Shown: positions 46,166-57,796, counted from the stretch's first letter. The stretch: DNA of 64,000 nt from Cotesia glomerata (GCF_020080835.1 NC_058159.1:11904001-11968000), one strand, 5' to 3'. The notes: generated from the letters alone by a model not told the origin. Numbers and translations: made by a program.

Positions 46166-47417
46166 AAAAAAAATTTTTTTTTGAAATTTTCTTTTAGAAA
46201 AAATTTTTTTTTTTACTTGAATTTTTTTTTTTTTTTAATTTAAGCACTTTCTGGAACAAAAATATGAAAAAAGCTCAGAAAAACAATTTTTTTTCTCATT
46301 TTAAAAAATTATGAACTTTTCAGAGCAAAAAACGTGATCCTTTAATTTTTTTTAAAATTCGATCGAGTGAAACAAAAAAATGGCTGGCTGGATTAATTTG
46401 ATTCTTTGTAGGGTTTTTGTGGACATATTTAACTGGAAAAGGCACACATAACATTAGTGGTTTCCTTAATATTTTTAATCCAGCGCTTGATTTTTCAAAA
46501 AAACACCAAAAGCCCTTTTTTTGTTGCATTTCCAAATTCATGTGACAAGTAGAAAAATTTTTTTTTTGTAAAAGCAATAGCTAGTCGTTAAAGAGAATTC
46601 ATTCAAGTTCTTGAAACTCACCTTTAACTTTCTGTGCGATCATTGGTTTCTGAGATATCGATAATCAAAGACAAAAGGATCCTTTTCCATTTGAAGACCG
46701 ATATCTCGACGAGAAGTGGACGTATCAAGGTGTATAAAAAATTCTTTTTTATCATGTTTTATCAAATAGCATGGGCCAGACTCGAAAATTAACTATGGTC
46801 TAGTCCTAGTTATCAGGCATGGGCCGGACTTAAAAATTAATTGTTGCCTAACTCTGGTAACCAGGCATGGTCCAGTACTGGTAACCAGACTTGGGATAGC
46901 GTTATCATTCCAGACTCAAGCCAAGACTGGGCCAACGCTGGTTTACAAGCCTGACCCAGAGTTGTACATAGTTGGATCAGGCCCGGGCCAAACCTGGGCC
47001 CGCCATGCTTTCCTACATGGGCAATACTCAGTGAATACTAATAAGTAAGAACATTATGGCAATATTCCACGGAAACAAAGAAAAAAAGCCGCTGGACTTT
47101 TGTTTTACAACTGCACAAAAATGCCGTGTCATCCGAGTTTTCACCGGGTTATCGATACTGCAACAGTTTGTCTTATCTTGGTTACAATCGGTTTAGTACA
47201 ATATACGGTATTCGCCTGCATATGTTCTTCACTATGAAACAAGGAAACTTGAGTTAAAAAAAAGAAGATAGTTAGATTAAACTTTAGAGATCTGAGAGTA
47301 TTCTGATAATCATTGAAGTTTGAATCTACTATCCGGGAGCAAAAATTAATACTGCATAAATTATATTATTTTTTTCGTCTAAGAAAACGAAAATTTCATG
47401 CTCAAAATAAAATCTAG
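46166..47417. other. Intron with a GGGCC-rich repeat cluster
   Basis: Low-complexity A/T runs extend to 46560. At 46760-47010 the words CATGGGCC, CCAGACT, GGTAACCAG and GGCCCGGGCC recur many times, as an array of related short repeats. No exon was found. A normal acceptor ('aaaatctag') ends at 47417. Confidence 0.5.
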
Positions 47418-47591
47418 GTGCAAAATCTGGAGAGTATGATGAATTACGAGAAAGTTCATATACAAAACTTTTGAGTAATGGCACATTGGTACTACAACAC
47501 GTAAAGGAGGATAGAGAAGGCTATTACCTCTGTCAAGCTAGTAATGGGATTGGTACTGGTATTGGCAAAGTAGTACAACTGCGAGTAAACT
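47418..47591 (+). CDS. Dscam2: Dscam-family exon, C-terminal half of Ig9
   Basis: A 174-nt exon encodes AKSGEYDELRES... to ...GKVVQLRVN, with the F-strand motif DREGYYLCQASN. The acceptor is TCTAG before 47418 and the donor GTAAGT at 47592. It begins by completing a Gly codon and ends in phase 1. In Dscam proteins the preceding exon should supply the first half of Ig9 with its Cys and Trp; that exon is not in the visible sequence. Direct joining to the Ig8 exon would keep the frame but remove half a domain. Confidence 0.92.
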
Positions 47592-47669
47592 GTAAGTAGA
47601 TTTAAATATATTTGACGATTAATAAAAAATCCCTCTTTCTGATTAAAATAACGTAAATCGAATCTTTAG

Positions 47670-47820
47670 CTTCGCCATATTTTGCTGCACCGTCGAGACT
47701 CGTAACAGTCAAAAAAAGTGACACTGCAACACTTCACTGTGAAGTACATGGTGATAAACCTATTACAATCATTTGGCTTAAAGGTGGAAAAATTGAACTG
47801 AATCCTTCAACAAACTACAG
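47670..47820 (+). CDS. Dscam2: Dscam-family exon, N-terminal half of Ig10
   Basis: A 151-nt exon encodes SPYFAAPSRLVTVKKSDTAT... to ...NPSTNYR, with the first Ig cysteine in LHCEVHGD and the core tryptophan in IIWLKGG. The acceptor TTTAG ends at 47669 and the donor GTATTG begins at 47821. It is joined in frame to the previous exon through a split Ser codon over a 78-bp intron. It ends in phase 2. The exon carrying the second cysteine of Ig10 was not found in the remaining 16 kb, so the next intron probably extends past the window. Confidence 0.92.
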
Positions 47821-48812
47821 GTATTGATAATTATCCAATAATGATTCTTATTGTATTTCGCTAGCGTGACTGCCAATTTTTTACTATAGACTTAAAATTT
47901 TCTGTACAATTTCTGACAAAAAAACTCGTGTACACTGTTTTCAGGCTACAAAAATAGATAATCGACTACACAAACATGTAGATAATTTATTTGTTATTAT
48001 TCCGAGCGTAATTAGCATTTAATTTATTAATAAAGAAACTTATAACCTGAAAAACTATTGATGACGCTGGATATCATTTAATATCATGCTTTAGATAAGA
48101 TATGACTCGTAACTGACTCATAATTTCAAACTTATTTACAGTAGATACTGATGTAATATTAATGAAATAATGATTATGCAGGTTTGACATCATTATCATT
48201 ATAATCACTTTATATTCTATAAAATAAATAATAATAATAAAAATAATGATAATAACAAAATAATAATAATTGTAATAATATAATGCTTTGATTTTTGGTT
48301 GTAGGATTATGTCCCCTAAAAACCATAAGATTTATACAAAATATATATTACGGAATGCACTTGAATGCACATGAAGACAATTAATAATAAGTCATAAGTA
48401 CTAAATAGTAAAATAATAATAATACTAGTAATTACATTTTAAAAGTCTTAGTTAGTGATTTGGGTTCGAATACCACTAGGCCTCTTCTTTTATTTATTGA
48501 TTTTTTTTTCAATAATGACCATAATAATAGATAATTAAATAGAAAAAGACTCGAGTACTATTATTTTGATTATGATTTTTGAAATCATAATTATTATTAA
48601 ATTATAAATAAATATTTAAATAATTAAATGTGACTCAAATACAAAAAAAAAGTATTAATGTGGTGATATTTTATTTGAAACTGATGTAAGTCATATCTTA
48701 TAGATTCCATATCTCCTACGTAGATCCATAGTTTCACATCCCGAAAAAAAATATTTATATATAAATTGATTATATATGATTAATGATTATATAAGAAAAA
48801 TGGCCAAATATA
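47821..48812. other. Intron, AT-rich
   Basis: ATA/AAT repeats occur around 48220-48450 and an isolated B-box-like 'gggttcgaatacc' near 48462. No gene is seen. Confidence 0.55.
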
Positions 48813-50168
48813 CCCGTGAAAAAATTTTCTGATCAGACTATATCAGGCCTGATATAAACCGTCCATATCAGGCCTGATATGGAAATCGGCCATATCAGAC
48901 TATATATGCCTTGATATAAGTATATCAGACTATGTGCCCACCCGGGTAAAAACAATTATATATCATTATATTACATAATTATAAATGAAAAATGGCCCTA
49001 TATAATTATGTATAATTATATATAATTATTTCCATAGGAACAAAAAAATCGGCGCGAGTGGGAATCGAACCGTGGACCTACCGCTTGAAAGACTAAATCA
49101 CTACCTGTTTACCTAAGAGACTTACTTGGAGAACAGACTTTATTATAACTATAAGTAATGCAAATTGTATACATGATCGATTCGTAGTGAACAAAATTTT
49201 TTATCTAATTTATTAATTATTAATTGTCAATATTTATATATAATAATGGTATCTATATGTAGATTTATGAAATTATTACATGAAATCGCAAAAATGATTC
49301 TACGATATATTGTTAAGGTACTTCGTTGCTTTAGAATTTATAATTTCTTTGAAATTAAAAAAATAATCAAGGTAAAATCAGAATTGAAAGCTTAAATTTT
49401 GATGGAATTATTTGTTTAGTATATGGAACTATATAATGCTGGAGGGCTTGGCTAACGATTTTTGAACTTGACAAAACTAATAATTTTTGTGAAATTAAAT
49501 TTTTTTTTAAGTTCCTATTATTTCATCCGAAAAATACTATATATTAAAAGATTGTTAATCATTGGAGTAACAGACTCTCAGATAGAAAAAGAGAATGTTT
49601 TATGGTTATCACAAAATACCCACTGGAGTAAAAAAAATTATATAGAATTCTATATGATTCATTTATAATTGTATGTGAATTATATATACATCTATATAAT
49701 TATAAATAAATTACATATGCTTCTATACAATTAGATATGAATCATATATAATGATATATAGATTTTTTTACTCGGATATGCCTTTATATGAGTACATAAG
49801 ACTACTTATGTGCTGGTAAGGGTATGAGTATATCAGACTATATGAATCCCTATCAAGTTATATCAACCCTGATCAGGAATTTTTTTTTTGAGTTTATCAA
49901 AGTATATATAACTGTATAAGATTATATCAGGGCATATCAGGACCTATTAAAAAATAATGTAAAATTAGATATGAGCATATCAAGCTATATCATGTCTGAT
50001 ATAGACATATGAAATTGATAAGGCTTGATCAGGCCTGATATGGCCAATTTTCATATCAGGCCATATCAGGACATATCAGATCATATCAGGCCAGATATGA
50101 ACATATCAAAAATTTTTATATGGCCTTATCAGCTCATATCAAGCCTGATCAGAATATTTTTTCACGGG
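48813..50168. mobile_element. TA-flanked TIR element with ATATCAGGCCTGATAT arrays
   Basis: Termini are CCCGTGAAAAAA and TTTTTTCACGGG, with TA on each side (48811-48812, 50169-50170). The outer 150 bp on the left and 300 bp on the right consist of many copies of the words 'atatcag', 'cctgatat' and the palindrome 'tatcaggcctgata'. The middle is AT-rich and holds a tRNA-like sequence. TA duplication is typical of Tc1/mariner-type MITEs. No transposase is encoded. Confidence 0.72.
49051..49122 (-). ncRNA. tRNA-like sequence with A and B boxes
   Basis: On the minus strand, an A box 'taggtaaacagg' (49104-49115) and a B box 'ggttcgattcc' (49061-49071) have normal spacing. The 3' part 'ccactcgcgcc' looks like an acceptor strand, but the 5' end does not pair with it. 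This is likely a SINE head or tRNA pseudogene. Confidence 0.45.
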
Positions 50169-50334
50169 TAATCATATATAACTATAGATAATTGAATATA
50201 ACAATATTTAATTATATATTTATCACATCTAATTAATTATTGGATTAATTTTACGGATAGAGTGTTTAATATGGTCTTACGCGATTCTCTATAACCAATT
50301 AAAACGCATAAAAAAATGATTAAATATAATTTTA

Positions 50335-50440
50335 CGGCTATAACACTAGCGGTCACCCATCCAACTATTAACCCTGCTCAATGCTGCTTAACTTTGGTGA
50401 TCTTCGTGCGTTTCGAAGTTTCTATGTGCTGCCGTCTTAG
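50335..50440 (-). ncRNA. 5S rRNA-derived sequence (SINE3-like head or pseudogene)
   Basis: The minus strand reads 'gatcaccaaagttaagcagc', then 'gggttaatagttggatgggt' and 'gaccgc'. These are the box A and box C regions of the internal 5S promoter in correct order and spacing. The first 40 nt are diverged from standard 5S and the 3' stem is lost. A 5S-headed SINE would explain its presence in an intron; a dispersed 5S pseudogene is the alternative. Confidence 0.7.
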
Positions 50441-51465
50441 ATAATGATTCTATGATCTACATAATTTATCATATGAGTTTATCATAAATATAATATAAAA
50501 ATTGATTTTATAATATACACTACTCACAAAAATTAAGGGAATAAGAAAAAATTGCAAATTTTTTTTAAATTTTTGACGGGCTGTATTTCAGCGGAAAATG
50601 ATCGTATCGCAAAAATTAAAAATGCATTTTCAAGCTCAAAGACTCTAGTTTTTAGATCTTTGGGTCAAAATTTTTTAGGAATTACGGTTTCAACATGATC
50701 CGAAGAAATAGAGCAAAAAAAAAAATTTCCAAATTTTTAACTTTTTTTTTTTTCGCTCTACGGGCTTGGAAAAATTTTTTTAGACAAAGCGACCTTATGA
50801 AACAGATAGCCTATTTATTCAGCTTTAATTGTATTTTTTATTTAGCTTGATACGACCATTTGTTGAGGAGATATCCGAGATTAGACGAAAAAGGACGTTT
50901 ATGTCTTTAACCATCAATATCTGCAACCAATAATCGCGGAGCAAAAAAAAAGGACAGTTTTGGAAACTAGAAGAAATTTCTAATAAAATCCCATAAAAAA
51001 ATTCCAGAAAAAAAAATCTTATCGATGTACGATACTGTTTTAAAGAAAGTTGAAAAAAGTGACTTTTTCCCTTATTTTGGTTAACCGACTGTATCTTAAC
51101 AAATACTGACGGGGAAGCTAGATATTGCAGGAATTTTTACACCTCAATGTACCCCTAAGAACCCTGTAAATTTTCAGATCGATCCATTCAGTAGTTTTTC
51201 GGCCCCGAGCATTCAAAATTTTGAAAAAATTAAATGAATAAAATTTTATCCATTATCGTGCTGCAATCTTCAGAAAAATAAAGAATTGATTTTTTTTTGT
51301 TTTGCACTCAAATTGCCTCAGCTCATCAGTAATTTTAAATAAAAAAAAAGACAAACAAAAAAATTGGAAAATTAAGATAAAAAAAATTTTTTTGTCAAAA
51401 AAAAAAATTTTGTTTTTAAATTTTCGAATTTTTTTGTTTGTCTTTTTTTTATTATCCACAGTTTC
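50441..51465. other. Intron, low complexity
   Basis: It starts with 'actactcacaaaaattaagg', which resembles the terminus of an unidentified dispersed insect repeat; no matching other end was found. Long A and T runs occupy the rest. Confidence 0.45.
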
Positions 51466-51805
51466 GGTAGAATCTGGCGCCAAGTTCCGTTCAAATCCGT
51501 TGTCAACGGAGCGCCAGACTACCGACTATGTTTACTGTAAGCAGAACAGTATTTTGAGGTTGCAAAATTTTATTTAATTCTACAGTACTTTTTTTTCCTA
51601 AATTGTATATTATAACAGTAATTCATACCTTATTTTACTGTTATTAATTAATTATATTCACTTATAACAATTAATCTACTTGAAATTACTAAATTTAATC
51701 AGCACAAATTATAGCAACGCAAAAATTTCGATCCTGACTTTTTTTCGATGGGCAAAGTGATCTGCCACAGACTAAGTAATTCGAGAATGCATAGTAATCC
51801 TTCAT
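51466..51805. repeat. Dispersed repeat, inverted partner of 63131-63477
   Basis: About 340 bp are repeated in inverted orientation 11.6 kb downstream. One end carries a stem-loop in which TCGGTAG and TCTGGCGC pair with GCGCCAGA and CTACCGA. It is non-coding. Confidence 0.8.
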
Positions 51806-51824
51806 TAGAAGGAGCTATGAGAGG

Positions 51825-51827
<3 letters not shown>

Positions 51828-51867
<40 letters not shown>
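51828..51867. repeat. (CA)n microsatellite
   Basis: CA repeats precede the 5' end of the longest R1-clade copy. Confidence 0.95.
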
Positions 51868-51869
<2 letters not shown>

Positions 51870-52408
51870 GGGGCAGAAGAGATACTGCTACCGGGCGCGT
51901 CTCCCCGAGCGGATGGGAGAACGCTCGCTGTCCTTGGATGACACTTAATCTCTTAGTTGATGAGGTACAGCGGGTAGGAGCCAAGCAAAATAACCAAACA
52001 AAATACGCTCCCTTGGACAAAACTCCCCTTTAATGGGTTGGTCGCACTAACTTACCTAACAAGACGATCGTTCTCTGCTGTGACCCACTGGGAGTGACCG
52101 GAACCTGTATCGTAGTTTCCGACGATGCAGGCCACGGCTGATGTGAGCTTGCTCTACCGAGGTGTAAGTTGCAGCAGTGGATCAGGAGCCAGCCACTTCG
52201 GGCCTTGATCACGAAGTACGCAGTGAGTGTTAGACATCGGAATCTTCACCGCTCCGAGCGAGTCTAGTCCGTCCGTGTATTCCGGGACTGGCTAAGTGTC
52301 GGCTAGGCCTCAGGGAACTGGGGTAGGAGTACTATCTCCGAGGGTACACCCGTTCCTAGTTATGGCAACCCGCTCCACTCCGTACGATGCGCTGGTAAAT
52401 TAAAAAGT

Positions 52409-53777
52409 ATGAGTAATGCACAGGAAACAAACAAGAGTGAAAACGGGCCTCATGCCCAGCCAGACGCACTGCTACTTAGTGCAAAGATGAAGAGGACAGA
52501 TGCGCTGGCACATCTGGAGAAGCTAGTCAGTGGACTGCAGGACTTTCTCCAAACCAAGCAAAATGTCCACAAGGAGATCAAGTCGAAGTCGACGAACATC
52601 TGCAGTGCCCTGAGAAGGTTCAAAAAACTGGACCAAGAATGGCAGGAGATCCAACAACAACACGGTAATATCGTGATGAAGACGAGTGTGACAGCGGTTT
52701 CACCAGCAAAAGCCGACACGTTTGTCGAGGAGATGGACACAGGTGGCGAGGGTGACGTCGAGTCAGTTGTCGAAGACGGAGAGGAAACTGGAACTGATAT
52801 CAGGCCCGGGAAAAGGAAAGAACGAAATTCCCCAGACTCAATGACCAGCCGTACGAAGAAGAAGGACCTTAAACCAAGTTCCCCGAAAAACGCGGTAACA
52901 CAGAACGGCGGAAAAAAGGAGGTGAATGAATAGCAAAAAGTCCAGTCAAGGAAGTCCAAGACAGAGCAAGCAGTAGAAAAGCTCCAGAAGCAACCGCCGA
53001 AGGAGTCCAGGCCAGAGCCTAATCGGAAAGAACCGCGCAAACGGATCAGGCCGGATGCACTGATCATCCGCCCCGCAGAGACGGCAAAGTATGCTGAAAT
53101 TCTGAAGCGAATAAAGCAGGACGTCCCTGACGAACAGGTCGGTACTACAGTGGATGATCCAAAGAACTAGGACCGGGAGCTTGCTGATTACGCTTTCGAG
53201 GAAGAGCGCTGACCGAGGCCAAGCCTTACAGAAGACTATCGCGGGCATCCTCCAAGAAGACGCGAAGGTAATCTGCAAAGGGCCACAGGAAGATGTCGAA
53301 ATCCGAGATCTGGACGGTACCACAACCAAGGAGGATATTCAGGCTGCCTTGCAAACGGAAATCGGAGAAACCTGCGAGATACCACTAGGGACAATTAAGA
53401 TTCATAAGGCCTACAGAGGTACTCAGACAGCTATTGTGACACTACCAGCAGCTGCAGCGCGGAAGATATTGACAGGAAGCGGTAAAGTCCGGATCGGCTG
53501 GGCCAACTGCCGAATCAGAGCTACGAGGAGACCAATCCAATGTTTCAAGTGCTGGCACTTTGGACATCTTGGATCCCAGTGCAAGAGCAATGTGGATCGG
53601 TCTAAGCTATGTATTAGGTGCGGACAAGAGGGACACAAGATTGCTGAATGCAAAAACCCAGCGAAATGTGTATTATGCGCGGATCAAAGTGCGGAGAACT
53701 CGGCTCATTATGCCGGCACATCCAGGTGCCCAGTATTTAAAGAGGCACTCCAGAAGATAACAAACAAACAGACATGA
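52409..53777 (+). pseudogene. ORF1: Gag-like protein with three zinc knuckles, interrupted
   Basis: The ATG at 52409 opens a Lys/Glu-rich helical N-terminus (174 codons) to a TAG at 52931. The same frame continues to about 53170, where a frameshift leads into 53154-53777. That part has a conserved RNA-binding core ('AIVTLPAAAARKIL', 'GWANCRIRATRRPIQC') and three knuckles: CFKCWHFGHLGSQC, CIRCGQEGHKIAEC and a longer C-x2-C...H...C. R1-clade ORF1 forms particles with the element's RNA. Only two lesions interrupt an otherwise complete ORF1. Confidence 0.87.
53774..53777 (+). promoter_or_regulatory. ATGA overlap of ORF1 stop and ORF2 start
   Basis: The ORF2 ATG (53774-53776) overlaps the ORF1 TGA (53775-53777). 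Such overlaps support termination-reinitiation in related telomere-targeting elements. The unrelated-in-sequence family at 32725-37078 has the same ATGA at 35691-35694. Confidence 0.8.
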
Positions 53778-56607
53778 AGATATTGCAGCTAAACCTAAAT
53801 CATTGCGAAGCTGCACATGATCTGCTTATGCAAACAGCAAGAGAACTAGAGTTAGACTTAGTAATGATTGCAGAGCCATACAGATACCTGAATACCCAGC
53901 CTTGGGAATCTGACAGCACCACCAAGGCTGTCATCTGGTCTTGTGGTAAGCATCCCTTCCAGAGTGTAGTTAACAATGATAATGCCGGCTTTGTAGCAGC
54001 AACAGTTAACGGCATCTGTTTCTACAGCTGTTATGCACCACCTAGCCTATCCATTGTTGAATTCACTGAATTCTTGGACAAACTGACCGAGGACGCCAAG
54101 CAGCATTATCCGGTCGCGATTGCCGGTGACTTCAACTCCTGGGCAGTAGACTGGGGCAGCAAGCAGACAAATGCGCGAGGAAAAGCACTCCTAGAAGCTT
54201 TCTCTACACTAGATGTAGTCCAGCTCAACAGTGGTGATACGCCAACCTATACTAAAGGAGAAGCAAGCTCTATCGTAGATCTCACTTTCGTCAGCAGCAG
54301 CCTCATCAGTGGGAAATACGACTGGAAGGTGATGGATATCTACACAGCCAGTGACCACAAGGCAATTCTCTGGGAAATATCACATGACCGGAATACAAGA
54401 AGACCAATCAAGTCATTCAATACCATTGGATGGAAAGTGAAGCCTTTTGACACAAGCACATTGGTAATAGCCCTTAATAGTGAACTGATTACTACTGGAT
54501 CCGCAGAAGAAATGACCAAGGACCTGATGAAAAGAAATGTCCAGGCCTGTGACGCCAGTATGGTCCGGAAACACAGCATAAGCCAACGCCCGGCAGTGCA
54601 CTGGTGGAACGACCACATCAGTGTTCTTAGGAAAGAGTGTCTAAAGAAAAGAAGAATATCCCAGCGTGGCTATCGACGACTTAACTCTGCGGAGCTGGTC
54701 GCAGAATACAAAAAAGCCCGTCGATCATTGAACAAAGCCATCAAGGATAGTAAGAGACAATGCTGGAAAGAGCTCATCAACGAGGTGGATAAAGACGTGT
54801 GGGGTAGGCCTTATAAGGTGGTTATGACCCACCTAAAAAAACAACAAATGCCATCACCTACGTGTCCTCAACTTCTCCAGAAAATCGTCACTGCACTATT
54901 CCCACAGCAACGCAACTTCGATTACCAGTTGGCGCCAAGCGAACTGGATGACACTCCACCTGTCAGTGAAGAAGAACTGCTGGAGGCCTGTAACCGTGTA
55001 GGGAATAATAAAGCGCCGGGATTGGACGGAATTGGACTGGGACTTTTCCTCGTAAGTGGAAACAGCAACGGTTAGTACTTTTACCTAAAGGAAAGAAACC
55101 GCCAGAAGAACCTTCATTTTACCGACCACTCTGCATGCTAGATACGGCGGGTAAGATATTTGAGCGTATCATCCATCAGCGAATAGATGCAGTAGTCGAC
55201 CCACTCTTGGCAGACAACCAGTATGGATTCCGGAAAGGACGATCAACCCTGGACGCAATCAAACTGGTTGTTGATACGGCCAAGGAAGCAATCGCAGGAA
55301 CCAGATGGAAGGGTGGAACGAAAGAGTATTGCCTGGTGGCGACCCTAGACATCAGAAACGCATTCAACTCCGCCAATTGGGAATGCATCATGCAGGCCCT
55401 CCAAGAGAAGAATGTACCAGAATACCTTCTTAAGATCGTAACAAGCTACTTTGAAAATAGGGTCTTGAAGTATGACACGAAGAACGGTCCGAGGGATTAT
55501 GATATTACTGGAGGTGTACCACAAGGTTCAGTCCTAGGCCCGCTCCCGTGGAATATTATGTATGACGGTCTATTAAGACTAACTCTGCCAAGAAACGTCA
55601 AACTCGTAGCATATGCAGATGACGTAGCGGTAGTGATTGTTGCCAAACACCTTAACGAGATAAACCATATGTTCGATCTCACTTTTGAGCGCGTTAACCG
55701 GTGGATGGACGCAGTGAACCTGCAACTGGCGCAACACAAGACTAAGGCAGTGCTTATTACCAGCAGAAAAGTGGTAGAGACCATTAAGCTAAAAATCGGC
55801 GAACAAGAAATCACATCACAACCTTATATCCGATATTTTGGAGTGATGCTTGATGCTCGACTCAACTTCAAGCAGCAAGTGGAGCATATCAGTGCCAAAG
55901 CGTCAGTAGTGCGGGCCAGTCTCGCACGACTGATGCCGAACGTCGGAGACCCAAAGCAGAGCAGGAGGCTATTACTGTCATCAGTAGTCACATCGGTGCT
56001 CACTTACGGAATATCCATTTGGGCCGACGCATTAAAAACGCAAGAATCATTGAGAAAGGTTGGACCAGTATATCAACTGAGTGCCCTACGAGTAGCTAGC
56101 GCTTTTCGCACAATATCAGAGGAAGCAGTGTGTGTTATTTCCGGTACTCTGCCTCTCAGAGTCCTAGCTGAGGAAAGACGGAACCTATATCAATGAAAAA
56201 GGTCAACCACATTGAGCCCTGAAGAACTTAGAAGCGAAGAACGGCAACACAGCATCGCAAGATGGCAACAAGAGTGGAATGCTTCAGATAAGGGTCAGTG
56301 GATGTACCGTCTCATACCTCGGGTTGATGTGTGGTTCAACCGGAGTCACGGTGAGATCAACTATTATTTAACGCAGATGTTATCAGGACACGGATGTTAC
56401 CGGAAGTATCTCCACCGCTTTAAGCACGATGATACCCCAGAGTGCCCGTCCTGTCCAGGGGTCAATGAAGATGCGGAGCATGTCTTCTTTGTGTCGCTAC
56501 GTTTCAACCAACAGCGCAATGAGTTAGAGAAGATTCTGAAGAAGAGAACCCAACCAGAGTCAATAGTAGAGGCAATGTTGTCGTCAGAAGCTGCCTGGAA
56601 CGCCACA
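53774..56607 (+). pseudogene. ORF2: endonuclease and reverse transcriptase, interrupted
   Basis: Endonuclease: 'LQLNLNHCEAAHDLLMQ', 'IAEPYR', 'VAIAGDFNSWAVDWGS' and 'YTASDHKAILWE'. RT: 'GNNKAPGLDGIG', 'MLDTAGKIFERIIHQRI', 'YGFRKGRSTLDAI', 'ATLDIRNAFNSANW', 'GVPQGSVLGPLPWNIMYDG' and 'LVAYADDVAVVI', so the catalytic YADD is intact. A frameshift lies near 55035-55075. A TGA at 56194 replaces the CGA seen in copy 3. In the C-terminal zinc module the last Cys is Ser ('FFVSLRF' against 'FFVCPRF'). The product would cut and prime at the CA target if intact. Confidence 0.9.
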
Positions 56608-56745
56608 AGCAATAAAATAGTCAGGAAAGCTTCTTAGGGCTTCAAAACGTCGAGATCTGTTGAAACTTCGATTTTTGCGAAACGAAGTAAAACCAATAAC
56701 TTCCCGATTTTTCGAAAATCTTCGATTTTCTTGGCGGGAAGTTAA
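56608..56745 (+). repeat. Composite repeat, right-end module
   Basis: From 'aaaatagtcaggaaagcttc' to the 'aacttcccg...ggcgggaagtt' hairpin. It is joined directly to truncated ORF2. Confidence 0.85.
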
Positions 56746-57205
56746 AAATAAGTATTTGGTCTAAACTCATATAGAGCTTAGTTGACAGCCTCTAACTAAT
56801 GAATTGTTTTGGTAAAATTTTATCTATTTGTAAAAAACTAGTATATGTACAGTGTTTGAAGTTAAGGGCTGATCAGAAGCTAATCGTCCCCTTTTTGTGT
56901 TAACCTCGTATTTCCATTTTTTTCGAAATTAAGATTTTTAGCGAAAATCACTCCTTGGCACTGTTGTAGCATAAAACAAAACATGCAATGATCATAATGA
57001 TGATAGAATTCTTTTTAGAGGCTATTGATTTTTCTCGTATCTACATGTTCGAATTCAAAAACATCATATTTACGGTAAGTATCGATGAAAACATTAAGAT
57101 GGCGTTGATGTCTTATGACTGAATGTTTGTAAACATGTTCACACTTAAGTTGAGTGTATTTTGTTGACTGACATTTATTTTTTATCTGTATGAATACATA
57201 CTAAT
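56746..57205. other. Intron, nothing recognised
   Basis: Moderately AT-rich unique-looking sequence without exon signals. Confidence 0.5.
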
Positions 57206-57732
57206 ATTATTTAGCTCTTCGAGCTCAAAAGTCTAATAGAAGTTTGACACAACACTATTTTCTAAATTTTAAAACCGTGATAACTGTTGAATAAATGGAG
57301 CGATTTTTACGCGGTTGACGGCATTCAACGCAATTTTCTAAACCTCATAAAGAATCTCTAAGTTTAATTTGATCGAACAAAGAATTTCGGATTAATTCCT
57401 AAAAAACACTTTTTTCAGTTTTCTTTCGTCAACGATAACTCACAAACGAATGAATCGATATTGACTGGACTGGCAGCGATTGACGTGGTTTTTTGATGTT
57501 AAGAGCTAATTAGTTTTTGGAATTGATCGCTGAAGCCGTTTAAAAGTTATTCCAAAAAAACAACATTTCAAAAAATTTTTTTTTGTTGTATTTCTGAGAT
57601 TTCTCAAAATCTACCGGTTCGAATCGTTTCAAAGTATATTCAAAATCTAAGTTCAGTCAAGCCCTTTCAAATGGCACCAATTGCGATGAAATCGGTCAAG
57701 CCGTTCAAAAGTTATGAGAGGTTTACATACAT

Positions 57733-57795
<63 letters not shown>
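57206..57795 (+). repeat. Composite repeat left half with (CA)n core
   Basis: GAGCTC hairpin remnant ('agctcttcgagctcaaaag'), arm phrases and 'ccgttcaaaagttatgagag', then CA repeats (57735-57795) that join retrotransposon copy 3. Confidence 0.85.

Positions 57796-57796
<1 letters not shown>

Larger units (their letters stand above)
51868..56607 (+). mobile_element. R1-clade non-LTR retrotransposon, copy 2 (5'-complete, 3'-deleted)
   Basis: It starts at CTCGGGGCAG right after CA repeats, with a 5' UTR of about 540 bp, ORF1 and ORF2. ORF2 ends abruptly at 56607, where the composite right-end module begins, so the last codons, 3' UTR, poly(A) and downstream CA tract are deleted. Compared with copies 1 and 3, about 60 C-terminal codons are missing. 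Frame damage in both ORFs makes it inactive. Confidence 0.9.

Noticed and set aside
46320..46577. Minus-strand frame of 85 codons
   Set aside because: It lies in A/T-run low-complexity intron and has no recognisable domain.
48440..48485. Possible tRNA or SINE from 'gggttcgaatacc'
   Set aside because: Only a B box is present; no A box at proper distance and no cloverleaf.
49462..49668. 68-codon plus-strand frame
   Set aside because: AT-rich, inside the TA-flanked TIR element and lacking motifs.
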